Notes under the pieces: generated by a model
Told to the model about the DNA's origin: nothing
The model's database searches: none
What the model saw: the letters and a program-made list of their open reading frames with translations, nothing else
In this document: in pieces, positions 62,373-64,000 of the stretch
How positions within the stretch are numbered: position 1 is the stretch's first letter
How the letters are laid out: every line of letters starts with the position of its first letter
Translations under genes and position numbers: made by a program
From: Planctomycetaceae bacterium
GTDB lineage: Bacteria > Planctomycetota > Planctomycetia > Pirellulales > Pirellulaceae
NCBI GenBank assembly: GCA_002724245.1
Contig: PBOG01000064.1
Coordinates: 16,126-80,125 of the forward strand
Direction of reading: 5' to 3'
Length of the DNA stretch: 64,000 bases

Positions 62373-63164
62373 TTAACTCCGGCCAATAATGTAGCCCTGG
62401 GGATCGACACGCTCTCGCAAAATCTGCAGCTCCTCGTCGCTGGGTGCAGGTGTTTCACTCAGTTCGGGGCTGACCAGCAGTTCAAACCCGGTATTTGCAC
62501 GCACCTCCTCCAGAGAGACCTCGGGGTGCAATGCTTCCACACACATGCGTTTACTATCCTGGTCAAAACCCAGCACAGCTAGATTCGTCACGACCTTATG
62601 AGGCCCCGTCCCCCTGGGCAAACCGGCCGCCTCCCGAGCTCCCGGGCCATGGAGATAACCCGGCGTGGTAACAAAATCGACACGCTCCACAAAACGCCGC
62701 CGATCGTGGGGCGTTAAGACCAGGATCCGACGACAGAGTGACCCCAGGTCATTGGCACCTCCGCTCCCTGGCAACCGAACGCGTGGCTGCTGATAGTCTT
62801 CTCCGATCATCGTCGAATTCAAATTGCCGTACACGTCGATCTGCGCGCCTCCCAGAAACGTGTAGTCAACCAATCCTCGTTGGCACGTTTCCATGACGTC
62901 GTTCATACTCGTCGCCATCAACCCCTGGTAAAACGTGCGCGAGTCACCAACGCTGATCGGCATCCGTGGCAGGCGAGGCCCCACCCCTCCCGCTTCGAAC
63001 ATGAGCGTCAACCCTGGTGCAGCAGTCATCTGCGCCAACATTGCAGCCGCGCACGGTGCACCGGTACCGACGACGACCATGGCGTTGTCTTCCAGCAGGC
63101 GCGCCGCCACACAAATCATCAGCTCTTGTGCATTACAGGACGGCATTGACCCTTCCTTCGGCAT
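62373..63164 (-). CDS. CoA-transferase subunit beta (glutaconate CoA-transferase B-like)
   Basis: AQELMICVAARLLEDNAMVVVGTGAPCAAAMLAQ; FEAGGVGPRLP; GLVDYTFLGGAQIDVYGNLNSTMIG; LPGSGGANDLGSL. Confidence 0.88.
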   Translation of the reverse strand: MPKEGSMPSCNAQELMICVAARLLEDNAMVVVGTGAPCAAAMLAQMTAAPGLTLMFEAGGVGPRLPRMPISVGDSRTFYQGLMATSMNDVMETCQRGLVDYTFLGGAQIDVYGNLNSTMIGEDYQQPRVRLPGSGGANDLGSLCRRILVLTPHDRRRFVERVDFVTTPGYLHGPGAREAAGLPRGTGPHKVVTNLAVLGFDQDSKRMCVEALHPEVSLEEVRANTGFELLVSPELSETPAPSDEELQILRERVDPQGYIIGRS

Positions 63165-63185
63165 CCAGGCACTTCGGTATCTCGA

Positions 63186-63911
63186 CTAACTCCGTTTGAC
63201 ACGAGCCTGCAATTGCGCGACGGCCTCCATAAACTCACCTCGCAACGCATCGTACTGGACTATCGACTTCTCGCCGGGAGCCTTGACGTAATCCAACACA
63301 ATCTCCTCGGCAGCGACAAATTCGCCCGCAACATCCGCGACCTCGGCAGCCAGTTCGACAGGAATTTCAGAGACTCCATTGGCATCGGCGTGTAACAAGT
63401 CGCCTTGCCGCACCATCAACCCGCCGATCCTCACTGGAAGTCCAAGATGGAGCATGTGGCAATACCCGTGGGAACAAATGGTCGATCCGGTGAACACCGA
63501 ATAACCCAGTGCCCGCACTTGCTCTAAATCACGTCCCGCGCCATTCGTAATCAGTCCGGTAGAGCCAAACGCCTGGTACGTCGAGCACATGACTTCACCA
63601 AAGACGGCGGCAGCTGGTGCGTCATCAACATCCTGAAAAACGACCATCGCGGGCCCTGGCAGTTGCTGAAACTGTTCCAGCTGCGCCTGAATGCTGCCAT
63701 ATGCATCACCGCCTTCCGCAGGTGAATCTGAGCGAAATTGCGCAGTCGCTGCGAAGCCCACTACGGGGGCAAAGTCCGGAAAATTCGACCGGATACGGGC
63801 ATCCATATAGCCACGATTACGAGGCCTGACATCGAACAACTCAATTACGTTGCAAATCGTCGGGGTATCAAACTTTGCGAGTTTATCGAGACATGCCTGC
63901 GAGATCGTCAT
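63186..63911 (-). CDS. RraA family protein / HMG aldolase-like
   Basis: FDTPTICNVIELFDVRPRNRGYMD; GEVMCSTYQAFGSTGLITNGAGRDLEQVRALGYSVFTGSTICSHGY (RraA-type GxxxRD-like motif); GDLLHADANGVSEIP. Confidence 0.88.
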   Translation of the reverse strand: MTISQACLDKLAKFDTPTICNVIELFDVRPRNRGYMDARIRSNFPDFAPVVGFAATAQFRSDSPAEGGDAYGSIQAQLEQFQQLPGPAMVVFQDVDDAPAAAVFGEVMCSTYQAFGSTGLITNGAGRDLEQVRALGYSVFTGSTICSHGYCHMLHLGLPVRIGGLMVRQGDLLHADANGVSEIPVELAAEVADVAGEFVAAEEIVLDYVKAPGEKSIVQYDALRGEFMEAVAQLQARVKRS

Positions 63912-64000
63912 CGGTACTCTCCCTGAATTGCTTTCAGCTGATTTGTCGGGCCAACCTAACAGCCATAGACCGCGCAGACAAGCAGTTGCGAGTCCACGTC

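Noticed and set aside
1-64000. CRISPR arrays, tRNA/rRNA genes, transposases, phage genes, toxin-antitoxin pairs
   Set aside because: None seen on reading the sequence and ORFs; a tRNAscan-SE/minced run would be needed to formally exclude small elements

Overview
This 64-kb window looks like a planctomycete chromosome: DUF1501 and DUF1549/DUF1553 proteins, planctomycete-type cytochrome c domains, Gfo/Idh/MocA oxidoreductases and giant secreted proteins. I see about 34 protein-coding genes and no convincing tRNA, rRNA, CRISPR array, transposon or prophage. Housekeeping genes include gltB/gltD, folD, queA, a SpoU-type rRNA methyltransferase and an inositol-phosphatase family gene. The strongest hidden signal is at 55974-56573. 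A BCP/AhpC-type peroxiredoxin is split in the ORF track by an in-frame TGA (56178-56180) that falls exactly at the peroxidatic cysteine position ([13 protein letters not shown]). A perfect 7-bp hairpin with a CGTGT loop lies 14 nt downstream, so this is best read as a selenocysteine peroxiredoxin with a bacterial SECIS element, followed by a thioredoxin-fold gene. Second in interest is a pair of translationally coupled giant proteins (1156 aa and 2355 aa) that appear to carry three repeats of one undescribed beta-rich/transmembrane module; their leader contains an H-type pseudoknot-compatible pair of 8-bp inverted repeats. Other points include a structured intergenic region ahead of a LysR-gltB-gltD cluster, an OleA-like thiolase without oleBCD neighbours, and a CoA-transferase beta subunit beside an RraA-family gene. 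All calls come from reading the sequence and the supplied ORFs; no database search was run.
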